This document shows positions 44,810 to 54,005 of a stretch of DNA of 64,000 nt, in pieces. The stretch covers positions 18,114-82,113 of the forward strand of contig MKUU01000016.1 of the NCBI GenBank assembly GCA_001898705.1. Direction: 5' to 3'. The notes beneath the pieces were generated by a model. The model was not told the DNA's origin. It worked only from the letters and a program-made list of their open reading frames with translations, and searched no databases. The position numbers and the translations under genes are program-made. The DNA is from Caedibacter sp. 38-128 (GTDB taxonomy: Bacteria; Pseudomonadota; Alphaproteobacteria; Caedimonadales; Caedimonadaceae). How positions within the stretch are numbered: the stretch's first letter is position 1; the number at the start of each line of letters is the position of its first letter.

Positions 44810-46336
44810 ATGGCAACCAGTAAAGAAGGAATACAACCTGTAGATTTTAGCCCAGTGCGTGCAGCATTATGGCCTATCTACGCACACGAACTTAAGAAAT
44901 TCTTGCCCATGGGCATGATCATGTTTTTTATTCTTTTCAACTATACGATCTTAAGAGACGTAAAAGACGTCCTTATTATGACAGCACCAAACTCTGGCGC
45001 TGGTGTATTAAGCTTTCTAAAAGGTTGGGGCGTTATGCCTTCTGCAATTTTGTTCGTTCTGCTTTATACAAAATTGTCGAATATTGTTAATCGTGAACGA
45101 CTCTTTTATGGCATTGTTGTCGTATTTATTGCTTTTTTTGGATTATTTGCTTTCTATTTATATCCAAATCGTGAACTTATTCATCCAAGCCTTGAAACTA
45201 TTCAAGCTCTCCAAACAGAGTATCCAAACTTTAAATGGATTTTCCCTATTTATGGTGTGTGGACATACTCCCTATTCTACGTTCTTGCTGAACTTTGGGG
45301 ATCCGTCATGATTTCGCTTCTTTTCTGGCAGTTTGCAAACGATATTACCCGAACAGAAGAAGCAAAGCGCTTTTATGCGATGTTTGGTTTAATTGCAAAC
45401 GTTGCTCTTATCTTCTCAGGAACAACTGTCGAATATTTCTCCGAAATTAAAGACAAACTTCCACCAGAAGTTGATGCTTGGGGTTATTCTTTGAATTACA
45501 TGATGGGCGCTGTTGTTCTTTGTGGTATTGCGGCAATCGCTCTTTACTGGTGGGTAACAGAATATATTCTAACTGACCCTCGCTTTTATGATGCTGCTGC
45601 ACCAAAAAACAAAAAGGAAAAGAAAGATAAGCCAAAGTTAAGCGTTGGTGACAGCTTTAAGTTGATCTTTAGCTCACCTTACATCGGTTATATTGCGATC
45701 CTTGTGTTAGCTTATGGTGTTTCAATTAACCTTATCGAAGTTGTTTGGAAAGACCAATTGAAGCAAGCTTTCCCGAATCCTAACGATTATGGCGCTTTCA
45801 TGGGTAAATTCTCTCGTGCAACGGGTATCGTTACAATGCTTTTGATCTGGTTCACAAAAGGTATCGTCCGTAAATTTGGTTGGTTCACAGGTGCGATCGT
45901 AACGCCAGCTGTTTTGATTATTACAGGTGCACTATTCTTTGCATTCGTGCTCTTTAAAGATGAGTTAACACCACTTGTAGCTGGTATGGGTCTTACTGCA
46001 ACCTTAATGGCAACCTATATTGGGGCAATTCAAAATATCCTTAGTAAAGGTACAAAGTATTCAAACTTTGACCCGACAAAGGAAATGGCATACATCCCTC
46101 TTGATCAAGAACTCAAGGTAAAAGGTAAAGCCGCGGTCGACGTTATCGGTGGACGTTTAGGAAAAGCTGGTGGTGGTTATGTGCAACAAGGCCTCCTGAT
46201 TGCAACAGCTGGTGATATTATGACAATTGCTCCTTACCTTGCGGGTGTTGTTGGTGTCGTTGTTGGCGCTTGGGTTATTGCTGTGAAAGGTCTTTCAAAG
46301 AGATATAATGCTCTTGTGAAAAAAACAGCAGCTTAA
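44810..46336 (+). CDS. tlc: ATP/ADP translocase (nucleotide transporter, Tlc family)
   Basis: Inner-membrane antiporter that exchanges bacterial ADP for host ATP, a hallmark of Rickettsiales, Chlamydiae and related intracellular bacteria. The 508-residue protein has the family length, about 11-12 transmembrane helices, and the typical N terminus: ALWPIYAHELKKFLPMGMIM then FNYTILRDVKDVLIMTAPNS. Later KGWGVMPSA, FYVLAELWGSVMISLLFWQF and SKGTKYSNFDPTKEMAYIPL are also Tlc signatures, including the strongly conserved Asp-Pro-x-Lys-Glu. It could instead carry other nucleotides, as some paralogues do. Single-gene unit with its own terminator and a promoter region rich in TGCAT motifs. Confidence 0.96.
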   Translation: MATSKEGIQPVDFSPVRAALWPIYAHELKKFLPMGMIMFFILFNYTILRDVKDVLIMTAPNSGAGVLSFLKGWGVMPSAILFVLLYTKLSNIVNRERLFYGIVVVFIAFFGLFAFYLYPNRELIHPSLETIQALQTEYPNFKWIFPIYGVWTYSLFYVLAELWGSVMISLLFWQFANDITRTEEAKRFYAMFGLIANVALIFSGTTVEYFSEIKDKLPPEVDAWGYSLNYMMGAVVLCGIAAIALYWWVTEYILTDPRFYDAAAPKNKKEKKDKPKLSVGDSFKLIFSSPYIGYIAILVLAYGVSINLIEVVWKDQLKQAFPNPNDYGAFMGKFSRATGIVTMLLIWFTKGIVRKFGWFTGAIVTPAVLIITGALFFAFVLFKDELTPLVAGMGLTATLMATYIGAIQNILSKGTKYSNFDPTKEMAYIPLDQELKVKGKAAVDVIGGRLGKAGGGYVQQGLLIATAGDIMTIAPYLAGVVGVVVGAWVIAVKGLSKRYNALVKKTAA

Positions 46337-46363
46337 GCTAAATTGATATATTACTGCTTTAAG

Positions 46364-46394
46364 GAAGGGAGCTTTTTAAGCTCCCTTCTTTTTT
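46364..46394 (+). terminator. Terminator of tlc
   Basis: Perfect 11-bp stem (46364-46374 with 46378-46388), TTT loop, then a T run. Confidence 0.95.
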
Positions 46395-46403
46395 AATTTA
46401 AAA

Positions 46404-46973
46404 ATGTATAAAAATTTTTTCCTTGCCGTTCTTTTTGAAGATAAACTTAAAGAAAAATTAGCGCATAACCTTCGCTTAGAAGCTTCTTTAGATGAAGTTA
46501 TTTATTCACCTCAGCAAAACTTACATTTGACCTTGGGTTTCATCCGTAACGTTGTTTTTCAAGATCGAGCTCTTCTTAAGAATGCTTTTAATGACATTAA
46601 AGCCGCATCTCTTTTTAATGGATATGCCCAAACAAGCGTTATCCTTGGTCATGGGAACAGTTTATGCATCCGAGGGGGGCCTTTTGAAAAGTTATGTGAA
46701 GTCCGTTCAGCAGCCCAAAAACTCCTTTTAAAAAATACTCAAAACAAATATGATTTTGATGCTTCGTTTGATTATCTGCCTCACATTAAAATCCAATCGT
46801 TGCGTCCTTATATTTCACATGAAGTAAGACAAGCATTGCTTGAGGATTTTTCTCGCAAATGCGAACGACGAAATGAATTTGACATTACAACACTTGCCCT
46901 TATGGAAAGACAAGGAGAGTTTTATCATATTGTAAAAAAATATTTTCTAGGAGATCCCTCAATAAGTTATTGA
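46404..46973 (+). CDS. thpR: RNA 2',3'-cyclic phosphodiesterase / 2'-5' RNA ligase family
   Basis: A 189-residue 2H-phosphoesterase. The first HxT motif is intact (NLHLTLGFIRNV, His41 and Thr43), but the second reads HIKI (His127, Lys129), replacing the Thr that normally completes the active site. It may have reduced or altered activity. The ATG at 46404 has no visible Shine-Dalgarno and follows 10 bp after the tlc terminator, so initiation is unusual; an internal start is not favoured because the N terminus aligns with the family. Confidence 0.8.
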   Translation: MYKNFFLAVLFEDKLKEKLAHNLRLEASLDEVIYSPQQNLHLTLGFIRNVVFQDRALLKNAFNDIKAASLFNGYAQTSVILGHGNSLCIRGGPFEKLCEVRSAAQKLLLKNTQNKYDFDASFDYLPHIKIQSLRPYISHEVRQALLEDFSRKCERRNEFDITTLALMERQGEFYHIVKKYFLGDPSISY

Positions 46974-47004
46974 GTTTTGCAAAACCTTAAACTGAAGACA
47001 GTAG

Positions 47005-48336
47005 TTATAAGATCCCTGATTTACTTAAGACTTCAGCTTGCTGTTGTTTAACCTTCTCTGCATTAAAATCTTGAATAAGCTCTTGATATATTTGATGCCA
47101 ATTTAATTCTGCTTTTAAATGCATAAAGACTGACCCAACACCAACGGCCGCTCTATCCATAAAAACAAACTCTCGTGGTGGGCAAACACCCCCGAGCTCT
47201 CGTAACTTTGTATGAACTTGATAGGCAACCTCTCGACCATAGATACCTCTATTATCCGTTTGAATGGGACGAACCCGATCTTCAAGTAAGGGCTCATATA
47301 GCAGATTTGCCCATAGATTCAGGACTTCTATAAGTTCCTTAGATAAATTTTTAAATCCCCAACTTTCGTAAGCTGACACTGCCAAATCCATATCTTGATG
47401 AAGCATAGCGTGATAAAGGTCAATGACGCCTTTCACAAAGATCGCTGGAAATTTTCGTACACACCCAAAATCGAGCAGATTAAGAACGCCTTCTGAAGAA
47501 AATGTATAATTTCCAAGATGAGGATCACCATGAATTATCCCATAATGATAAAAGGGCTTATACCATGCTCGAAAAACATTTTTTGCAAGGCAATTACGTT
47601 CTTCTTGAGAGAGATTCCCAAGCGCTTTCAGGGGCTTACCTTCAAGCCATGACATCGTTAAAAGGCGTTTAGTTGAGAGGTGACAAACAACTTTAGGAAG
47701 ACGGATTGAAGGTTCATCTCCTAAAATATACTGATAAAGAGTGATGTGTTTTGCCTCAAGCTCATAATCAAGCTCTTCCCATAAACGTGCTTTAATCTCT
47801 TCATAAATTTCTTGTGTTTTCAGCGCTTTCAAAGAGGCTTCATAAAGAGAAAGAATTAGTTTTAACTGAGTTAAATCAGCTTCCACAATCGAACTCATAT
47901 CGGGGTACTGAAGCTTACATGCAAGCATTTCCCCTTCTTTACTTTCCGCCTTATGAACTTGACCAAGTGACGCCGCAAAAGCTGCTTCATGTTGAAAAGT
48001 TGCAAATTTATCTTGCCAATTTTGTCCTAATTCAGCTGTCATTCGCCGTCTTACAAAAGGCCATCCCATTGCGGGCGCATTTGCCTGAAGCTGTAAGAAT
48101 TCTGCTGTATATTCTGAAGGAATACTATCAGGAATTGATGCAAGCATCTGAGCAATCTTCATCACCGGACCTTTAAGAGATCCAAGGGCGTGAGTTAGAT
48201 CATGTGCAAGGGATTCATGATCAACTGAGAGCCCGAAATAACGCTCACCAACTAGGCGAATAGCCGCCGTACTCATTGCTGTTGAAACATGGGCGTATCG
48301 TTTCAAACGCCCCGCAAGATTGCTATCATCCTGCAA
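47005..48336 (-). CDS. ABC1/UbiB-family atypical kinase
   Basis: A 443-residue protein of the ABC1/ADCK/UbiB family, which has ATPase activity and supports ubiquinone synthesis or lipid handling. Motifs: KxGQ appears as KIAQ (GPVMKIAQMLASIPD), Ala-rich nucleotide loop FAASLGQVHKAE, catalytic HGDPHLGNY and metal-binding LLDFGCV. The Gly to Ala change in KxGQ is seen in some alphaproteobacterial members. Start is TTG 48336 with GAGG upstream, 3 bp after pyk, so it is co-transcribed with pyk. Which quinone step it serves cannot be told here. Confidence 0.88.
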   Translation of the reverse strand: MQDDSNLAGRLKRYAHVSTAMSTAAIRLVGERYFGLSVDHESLAHDLTHALGSLKGPVMKIAQMLASIPDSIPSEYTAEFLQLQANAPAMGWPFVRRRMTAELGQNWQDKFATFQHEAAFAASLGQVHKAESKEGEMLACKLQYPDMSSIVEADLTQLKLILSLYEASLKALKTQEIYEEIKARLWEELDYELEAKHITLYQYILGDEPSIRLPKVVCHLSTKRLLTMSWLEGKPLKALGNLSQEERNCLAKNVFRAWYKPFYHYGIIHGDPHLGNYTFSSEGVLNLLDFGCVRKFPAIFVKGVIDLYHAMLHQDMDLAVSAYESWGFKNLSKELIEVLNLWANLLYEPLLEDRVRPIQTDNRGIYGREVAYQVHTKLRELGGVCPPREFVFMDRAAVGVGSVFMHLKAELNWHQIYQELIQDFNAEKVKQQQAEVLSKSGIL

Positions 48337-48339
48337 GAT

Positions 48340-49785
48340 CTAAACCTCATCAACCGTTATAATACTTAAGAGACGGGTTGTGCCCGAATGGAAAACGCGG
48401 GGAGTATCTAGTCGCGTAAAATCTCCTCCTATTGTGAGAATCAAATTATCTCCCTTTCGAGCAAATTCATTTTGCATCGCAAGATGAGAAACACGTGAAT
48501 CAATTTCTACAATAGAATCAAATTCTTGCATTTCAATAGGATGAACCCCCCATACAAGAGAAAGGCGACGGGCAACTTGAGGACTTGGTGTTAACGCTAA
48601 GATAGGCGTTTGTGGCCGCTCTCTTGCAGCTCTCAAAGCTGTAGAACCCGTTGTCGTTAATGTAATAATCGCCGTTGCAGAAATTGTCTCAGCAACTTGC
48701 CGAGCCCCCGCGGTAATAGCATCTGACGACGTTGACTTCCAAGGTGTACGACTATTTTTTAATTGTTGGTAATAATAAGAATCTTTTTCAACTGATTCTA
48801 TAATACGATTCATTATTGAAACCGATTCTTCTGCATAACTTCCTGATGCAGATTCTGCCGAAAGCATTACTGCATCCACACCATCATAAACAGCTGCTGC
48901 AACATCTGAAACTTCAGCGCGTGTTGGAGTTGGAAGATTTACCATAGAATCCAGCATTTGTGTTGCAACAATCACAGGTTTTCCACTCATACGGCAAACT
49001 CGAATAATCCGCTTTTGTAAGTTAGGAACAGTTTCAGGTAACATTTCAACGCCTAAATCACCACGTGCGACCATAACGCCATCAGCAACTGAGACAATTT
49101 CTTCAAGATGTTCAATGGCCATTGGCTTCTCAAGTTTCGCAATAATGCCGGCTTCATTGCCTATAATCGCCTTTACTTCCATAATATCTTCTGGTCGCTG
49201 AACAAAAGATAAGGCAATCCAATCTACTCCCATCTCTAAACCAAAAGCTAAATCTTTGCGGTCTTTTTCAGTTAAAGCTGAAATCGGGAGAGCAACGCCA
49301 GGAACGTTAACGCCTTTGGAATTAGACAAAGGCCCACCAATGATAACCGTTGTTTCTGCAAAATCAGGACCATAATTTTGTACTTTAAGTCGTAATTTAC
49401 CATCATCGAGTAAAAGATCCGTTTCTTTCTTAAGAGCGGAAAAAATTTCTGGATGAGGCAGGTTAACGCGCTTAGAATCGCCTGGAGTCGGATCAAGATC
49501 AAATCTAAAATGATCGCCAGCTTTAAGTTCAATTTTACCCTCTTTAAAGGCTCCTACTCGCAATTTAGGACCTTGTAAATCTTGAAGAATACCAATAGGG
49601 CGCCCGTATTTTGTCTCTAACGAACGAATAATTTTATAATTTTTGAGATGGGTTTCATGCGTTCCATGGGAAAAATTAAGACGAAAGACATCTACACCCT
49701 TAAGAAAAAGTTGCTCTATGACTTCTGGTGAAGAACTTACTGGCCCAAGGGTTGCAACTATTTTTGTTGCGCGATAACGACGCAT
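48340..49785 (-). CDS. pyk: Pyruvate kinase
   Basis: Converts phosphoenolpyruvate and ADP into pyruvate and ATP. The 481-residue protein has RATKIVATLGPVSSS and LNFSHGTHETH at the N terminus, the active-site Lys region IIAKLEKPMAIEH and MVARGDLGVEM, then a C-terminal allosteric domain (TTTGSTALRAARERPQTP). ATG 49785. It lies 1 bp after a DMT-type permease and just before an ABC1 kinase, forming a three-gene minus-strand operon. It shows that lower glycolysis is at least partly retained. Confidence 0.97.
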   Translation of the reverse strand: MRRYRATKIVATLGPVSSSPEVIEQLFLKGVDVFRLNFSHGTHETHLKNYKIIRSLETKYGRPIGILQDLQGPKLRVGAFKEGKIELKAGDHFRFDLDPTPGDSKRVNLPHPEIFSALKKETDLLLDDGKLRLKVQNYGPDFAETTVIIGGPLSNSKGVNVPGVALPISALTEKDRKDLAFGLEMGVDWIALSFVQRPEDIMEVKAIIGNEAGIIAKLEKPMAIEHLEEIVSVADGVMVARGDLGVEMLPETVPNLQKRIIRVCRMSGKPVIVATQMLDSMVNLPTPTRAEVSDVAAAVYDGVDAVMLSAESASGSYAEESVSIMNRIIESVEKDSYYYQQLKNSRTPWKSTSSDAITAGARQVAETISATAIITLTTTGSTALRAARERPQTPILALTPSPQVARRLSLVWGVHPIEMQEFDSIVEIDSRVSHLAMQNEFARKGDNLILTIGGDFTRLDTPRVFHSGTTRLLSIITVDEV

Positions 49786-49786
49786 A

Positions 49787-50704
49787 TTAATTCCTTAATT
49801 TTTTAAGTGATACTTTTTTTTCATTCTCTCGAGCAATGACAAGCCCAATTAGAATAATTATTCCCCCTAGAATTTTTATCAAAGTTAACTCTTCTGAGAA
49901 CAAATACCAGGCAATAATAGTGGATACAATAGGTGAGATCATTAAGGCAACTGAAGAAAAAGCGGCTGAGAGATGCCCCATGCCGTAAGCAACAAAACCT
50001 TGTCCCAAAACATGAACAATAAGCGCAAGTCCAACAATAGGTAGCCAATCTTGCCAGTGCGTAGGCAAGAAGTGATCCTCATAAATCCCCATCATAAAAG
50101 CCAAAGTATACATGCTCGCAAGTCCGGACCATGTCATAATTGTCGCTGCACTGAAATGTTGACGCAACTGCTTAACGGCCAACACATACCCAGCATAAAA
50201 AACAGCAGAAATTAAAGCCTGACTATCGCCCAAAAGTTGAGAAACATGCGTATCATCACGTTCCCCAACAAGAAGAGCAGCCCCTAATGTTGCAAGCAAA
50301 ACACCAATAACTGTTGCTCTTCCCAGCTTGACTCGTAAAACAAGCCAAGAAATGGTGGCAACAAAAATAGATGTTAAATTATTTAAAAGGGTTGCATTGG
50401 CAACTGATGTTTTATGAAGAGACCAATGCCAAAAAGCAATATCAAGAGCTAGAAAGACACCGGCTGAGATCAATAAAAAATACTCTCTCTTGGTACGAGG
50501 CGCTTTAGATTGGATATCTTGATTATGATCAAATAGCATCCAACTAAATAAAAATGGAACAGCTAAAAAGAAGCGGAAAAAACCTGTTGAAAGGGGGTCA
50601 ATCGTACTTAACCGAACAAAAATTGGTGAAAATCCAAGCAGTCCCGCGCCTATAATTGTCAAACTAACGGCTATGGCCTTTTCACGCGTCGAAACGTCAC
50701 GCAT
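49787..50704 (-). CDS. EamA/DMT-superfamily permease
   Basis: A 305-residue inner-membrane protein with ten hydrophobic helices in two repeated EamA halves ([20 protein letters not shown] and later [16 protein letters not shown]). Members export or import metabolites such as amino acids, or S-adenosylmethionine in rickettsiae; the substrate here is not evident. Begins at ATG 50704 and ends 1 bp before pyk. Confidence 0.9.
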   Translation of the reverse strand: MRDVSTREKAIAVSLTIIGAGLLGFSPIFVRLSTIDPLSTGFFRFFLAVPFLFSWMLFDHNQDIQSKAPRTKREYFLLISAGVFLALDIAFWHWSLHKTSVANATLLNNLTSIFVATISWLVLRVKLGRATVIGVLLATLGAALLVGERDDTHVSQLLGDSQALISAVFYAGYVLAVKQLRQHFSAATIMTWSGLASMYTLAFMMGIYEDHFLPTHWQDWLPIVGLALIVHVLGQGFVAYGMGHLSAAFSSVALMISPIVSTIIAWYLFSEELTLIKILGGIIILIGLVIARENEKKVSLKKLRN

Positions 50705-50823
50705 CTTATTTTCTTTCTTTATATAACTTAAAGGGTTATTTCCTTTAAGCTAGAAATTAAATCTTTTAGCTAGGACTCGTCAATTTAGAAAAGAGAACAT
50801 ATACACTCTTTTTCACTTTTAAA

Positions 50824-51522
50824 TTAATCTAAAGCCTTCTTACTTGTGAGCCTATCCAACAAGAGACACATCTTTTGATGAATATCTTCCAAGGTTTGAT
50901 TCATAAGTATTTCGGGTCTTTGAACAAATTTTCCGGATCTTAAATCATTAGGACATGCTTTAATTAACTCGGCTATCCCTTGTTGAGTAATTTCCATATG
51001 AAACTGGAATCCATAAGTACGATGCCCGTACCGAATAGCCTGACGAGGACATCCTTCACTAAAAGCAAGTAGTTGAACATCCTTTGTGAGTCCGGGCATA
51101 TCATTATGCCAATGAATAACGTTAAATATTTCAGGAAAATCTTTAAAGAGATCATCTTTAAGACCTTCTGACGTTAATGAGACAGGATAGATGCCAATTT
51201 CTCTCTCAGGACTCTGTTCTGTTTTGCCTCCTAAGGCTTCACCAATCAGTTGAGCCCCTAAGCAAAAACCCAATACAATTTTCTCTGCTTGAATGGCTCT
51301 ACCAATCAACTCAATCTCATCTTTAAGGTAGGGAGCTTCTTCAAGAGCCAGAGGACTTTGCGGCCCTCCCATCACGATGAGAAAATCAAATTCCTCAACG
51401 GTCGGTAAGGCTTGAGCTTGATACGGTTTAAAAATACTTAATGCATGTCTCTTAGTCTGTGCCCACGCTTCAATAACACCAGGCGTTTCAAAATCGGCAT
51501 GCATAATAACCGAAATTCTCAT
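50824..51522 (-). CDS. Class I glutamine amidotransferase (GMP synthase-like domain protein)
   Basis: A 232-residue stand-alone GATase. The catalytic triad is complete: Cys87 in LGFCLGAQLIGEALGG, His175 and Glu177 in YGFQFHMEITQQ. Stand-alone members of this family often act on gamma-glutamyl compounds or are peptidases; the acceptor substrate is not known and no synthetase domain is adjacent. It follows the rpsD terminator, so it has its own promoter. Confidence 0.85.
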   Translation of the reverse strand: MRISVIMHADFETPGVIEAWAQTKRHALSIFKPYQAQALPTVEEFDFLIVMGGPQSPLALEEAPYLKDEIELIGRAIQAEKIVLGFCLGAQLIGEALGGKTEQSPEREIGIYPVSLTSEGLKDDLFKDFPEIFNVIHWHNDMPGLTKDVQLLAFSEGCPRQAIRYGHRTYGFQFHMEITQQGIAELIKACPNDLRSGKFVQRPEILMNQTLEDIHQKMCLLLDRLTSKKALD

Positions 51523-51545
51523 CTTTTAGTTCTCCCCTAAAAAAA

Positions 51546-51567
51546 AAGGAACTTAAAAAAGTTCCTT
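51546..51567 (-). terminator. Terminator of rpsD
   Basis: 9-bp stem AAGGAACTT/AAGTTCCTT (51546-51554 with 51559-51567) followed on the minus strand by a run of T; lies 27 bp after the rpsD stop. Confidence 0.9.
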
Positions 51568-51593
51568 TTTCTTTTAAAATTTTGACATTCCTA

Positions 51594-52211
51594 TTAACGA
51601 GAATAGAACTCAATAACAAGATTTGGTTCCATTTGAACAGGATAAGGAACATCCGCAAGTTGAGGTCCCCGGACAAATGTTCCCTTAAGCGCATTGGTGT
51701 CAACTTGAATATAATCAGGTGTTTCTCTTTCTGAAGAATTCACTGCTTCTTGGACCAATGCCATGTGTTTTGAGCTCTCTTTGACTTCAATCACATCGCC
51801 GTCCTTCACCTGATAAGAGGCGATATTCACACGACGACCATTCACTTTTACATGACCATGGTTCACAAATTGACGTGCGGCAAAAGGTGTTGGAACAAAT
51901 TTCATCCGATAAACAACGGCATCAAGACGCCTTTCCAAAAGTTCGATAAGGTTTTCACCTGTATCACCACGACGACGAATCGCTTCTTGAAAAAGACTGC
52001 GGAATTGACGCTCGCCAATATTACCGTAATACCCCTTCAAGCGTTGCTTTGCGGCTAATTGCAAACCATAATCTTTTGGTTTGCCTTTTTTATTTTGGCC
52101 GTGCTGGCCTGGACCATAAGCCCGTGAGTTCACTGGACTCTTAGGACGACCCCATAGGTTAACTCCTAAACGGCGGTCAATTTTGTACTTCGAATTTAAA
52201 CGTTTTGTCAT
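51594..52211 (-). CDS. rpsD: 30S ribosomal protein S4
   Basis: Primary 16S rRNA-binding protein of the small subunit. 205 residues, the normal bacterial length, with the S4 N-terminal segment ([38 protein letters not shown]) and the S4 RNA-binding domain ([39 protein letters not shown]). It has its own promoter and terminator, as expected for a stand-alone rpsD. Confidence 0.98.
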   Translation of the reverse strand: MTKRLNSKYKIDRRLGVNLWGRPKSPVNSRAYGPGQHGQNKKGKPKDYGLQLAAKQRLKGYYGNIGERQFRSLFQEAIRRRGDTGENLIELLERRLDAVVYRMKFVPTPFAARQFVNHGHVKVNGRRVNIASYQVKDGDVIEVKESSKHMALVQEAVNSSERETPDYIQVDTNALKGTFVRGPQLADVPYPVQMEPNLVIEFYSR

Positions 52212-52270
52212 ACTTCACATTACTCTAATCAAGGGACAAGAAAAGTTTTTAAAATATACTGCTGCTTTGA

Positions 52271-52298
52271 GATATACTGGATTACACCCTGTTGTCAA
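52271..52298 (-). promoter_or_regulatory. Promoter of rpsD (sigma70-type)
   Basis: On the minus strand TTGACA (52298-52293), 16-bp spacer, TATATC (52276-52271), about 60 bp before the rpsD ATG in the gap after trmJ. Confidence 0.6.
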
Positions 52299-52338
52299 TT
52301 CGATTATTAAAAAATGTTTGCAATGGTGCATAATGATC

Positions 52339-53121
52339 TTAAAGTTTAGTCTCTTTTTCACGTTTTTGAAGTCTTCTTTGGGTCATTCTTGCCCTTTCAC
52401 CATGCGGATCAGAAAGATCAGACACAATTCCTCTTAAGGTCCGAACCTCTTGAGACGTCAAAGGAACTCTTGAGAACATATTATGAATTGTCCGAAGCAT
52501 CTTAGGTTTTTTATGGTCTGCCCTAAAATAGCCTGAAAGATCCAATTCTGTCTCAAGCTGGTTTAAAAACCCTATTAATTCTTCACGTGTGGCTAAGGGA
52601 GCTTCTCCCTTTTTCAAGGTCATCTCAGGGTGTTTTGCTTTGGCTTGATACCATTCATAAGCAATAAGGAGAACGGCTTGTGCTAGATTAAGGGAACTAA
52701 AGTCGGGATTAACCGGCACATAAATATTTCCTTCACACAAGGCCACATCTTCATTATCAAGCCCTGCTCGCTCAGGCCCAAAAAGCACCCCTATTCGATG
52801 ATTTTCTTGCACCATCTCCACAAAAAGGTCTGCGGCTTTTTTGGGGGTTAGCTGAAGCTCAACCATATCTCGATGTCGAGCGCTTGTTGAAAAGACACGA
52901 TGCAAGTCCGCAATCGCTTCACTTGTTGAATTAAAGATTTTGGCGTTCTCTAACACTTCATCAGCACCTGCCGCCAACGCCCGGGCATCGCGATGGCAAG
53001 GATCCACAAGGGGCCTGACAAGCCTGAGGTCACGCAATTCACAATTGAGCATCGCGCGCGCTGTCTTCCCAATATTTTGGGGGATCTGTGACTCAACAAG
53101 AATAATTACAGGGCCTATCAT
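52339..53121 (-). CDS. trmJ: tRNA/rRNA 2'-O-methyltransferase TrmJ-like
   Basis: SPOUT methyltransferase that modifies position 32 of tRNAs. The 260-residue protein has IILVESQIPQNIGKTARAML, LVRPLVDPCHRDARALAAGA, VLFGPERAGLDNEDVALC and PDFSSLNLAQAVLLIAYEW, all typical of TrmJ, and a C-terminal helical extension. Its ATG overlaps the dapB stop by 4 bases (ATGA), so it is translated with dapB. Confidence 0.92.
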   Translation of the reverse strand: MIGPVIILVESQIPQNIGKTARAMLNCELRDLRLVRPLVDPCHRDARALAAGADEVLENAKIFNSTSEAIADLHRVFSTSARHRDMVELQLTPKKAADLFVEMVQENHRIGVLFGPERAGLDNEDVALCEGNIYVPVNPDFSSLNLAQAVLLIAYEWYQAKAKHPEMTLKKGEAPLATREELIGFLNQLETELDLSGYFRADHKKPKMLRTIHNMFSRVPLTSQEVRTLRGIVSDLSDPHGERARMTQRRLQKREKETKL

Positions 53122-53948
53122 GACACGACTTTTTTCTCTGAAGTTGTTAAAATATCCGAAAATTTATAATAGCCTGGCTTTTGATTTGCAAGCCATAGAG
53201 CTGCCCTAAGAGCTCCCTTTGCATACATTTCTCGCTTTAAAGCACGGTGCGAAAACTCCACAATTTCTTCATCTGAGGCAAAAATAACTGAATGATCGCC
53301 AATCACACTTCCGCCTCGTAAGACAGCAAAACCTATATCATCTTCACGACGTGCTTGACGTTCACGTGTTCGATCATAGATTGCTTTTTCTTGAAGCGTG
53401 AGGTTCCGACCTTCTGCAGCTGCCTTTGCCAAGCTTAAGGATGTTCCTGACGGCGCATCCTGTTTATGACGATGATGCATTTCAAGCATCTCAATATCAA
53501 AACCAGCTCCCAAGCTTTTTGAAGCCTCTTTGACCACCTCAATCAGCAAGTTAATGCCCAAGCTGAAATTCGCCGAATAAAGAATTGGAATTGTAAGCGA
53601 GGCTTTCTCCAACATTGTAAAGTGCTCTTGTGAAAGCCCCGTCGTGCCAATGATCATCCCTATCTTCTCCCGTTGAGCAACCTCAAGGTGAGTTCGCAGA
53701 GTTTCTGGCACAGTAAAATCAATAATAATCTGAGCATCTTTAAAGGCTCGATCAGTCTGTGAGGTTAAAATAAGCGTCTGAGGAGCATAAGGAAAAAGAC
53801 TTGTAAGCGGTGCCTCATTTAAAGGACTTGTACATGAAACCTTGGCACCCACAAGTGTTGCCTGAGGTGACTCAAACACTTGCTGAAGGATCAACTGGCC
53901 CATGCGCCCAGAAGCGCCAGCCACAGCAATAGAAATACTTTTTGTCAT
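53118..53948 (-). CDS. dapB: 4-hydroxy-tetrahydrodipicolinate reductase
   Basis: Reduces the DapA product with NAD(P)H in the lysine/meso-diaminopimelate pathway for peptidoglycan. The 276-residue protein has the Rossmann start VAGASGRMGQLI, DFTVPETLRTHLEVA, the active-site segment EMHHRHKQDAPSGTS and AKGALRAALWL. ATG 53948. Together with the transglycosylase and cpoB it shows that a peptidoglycan wall is maintained. Confidence 0.96.
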   Translation of the reverse strand: MTKSISIAVAGASGRMGQLILQQVFESPQATLVGAKVSCTSPLNEAPLTSLFPYAPQTLILTSQTDRAFKDAQIIIDFTVPETLRTHLEVAQREKIGMIIGTTGLSQEHFTMLEKASLTIPILYSANFSLGINLLIEVVKEASKSLGAGFDIEMLEMHHRHKQDAPSGTSLSLAKAAAEGRNLTLQEKAIYDRTRERQARREDDIGFAVLRGGSVIGDHSVIFASDEEIVEFSHRALKREMYAKGALRAALWLANQKPGYYKFSDILTTSEKKVVS

Positions 53949-54005
53949 GCCCTACTTTTATCTCTTAAACTCCAAGAGGACAATAACTTTGTTCTTTTTC
54001 GTCAC

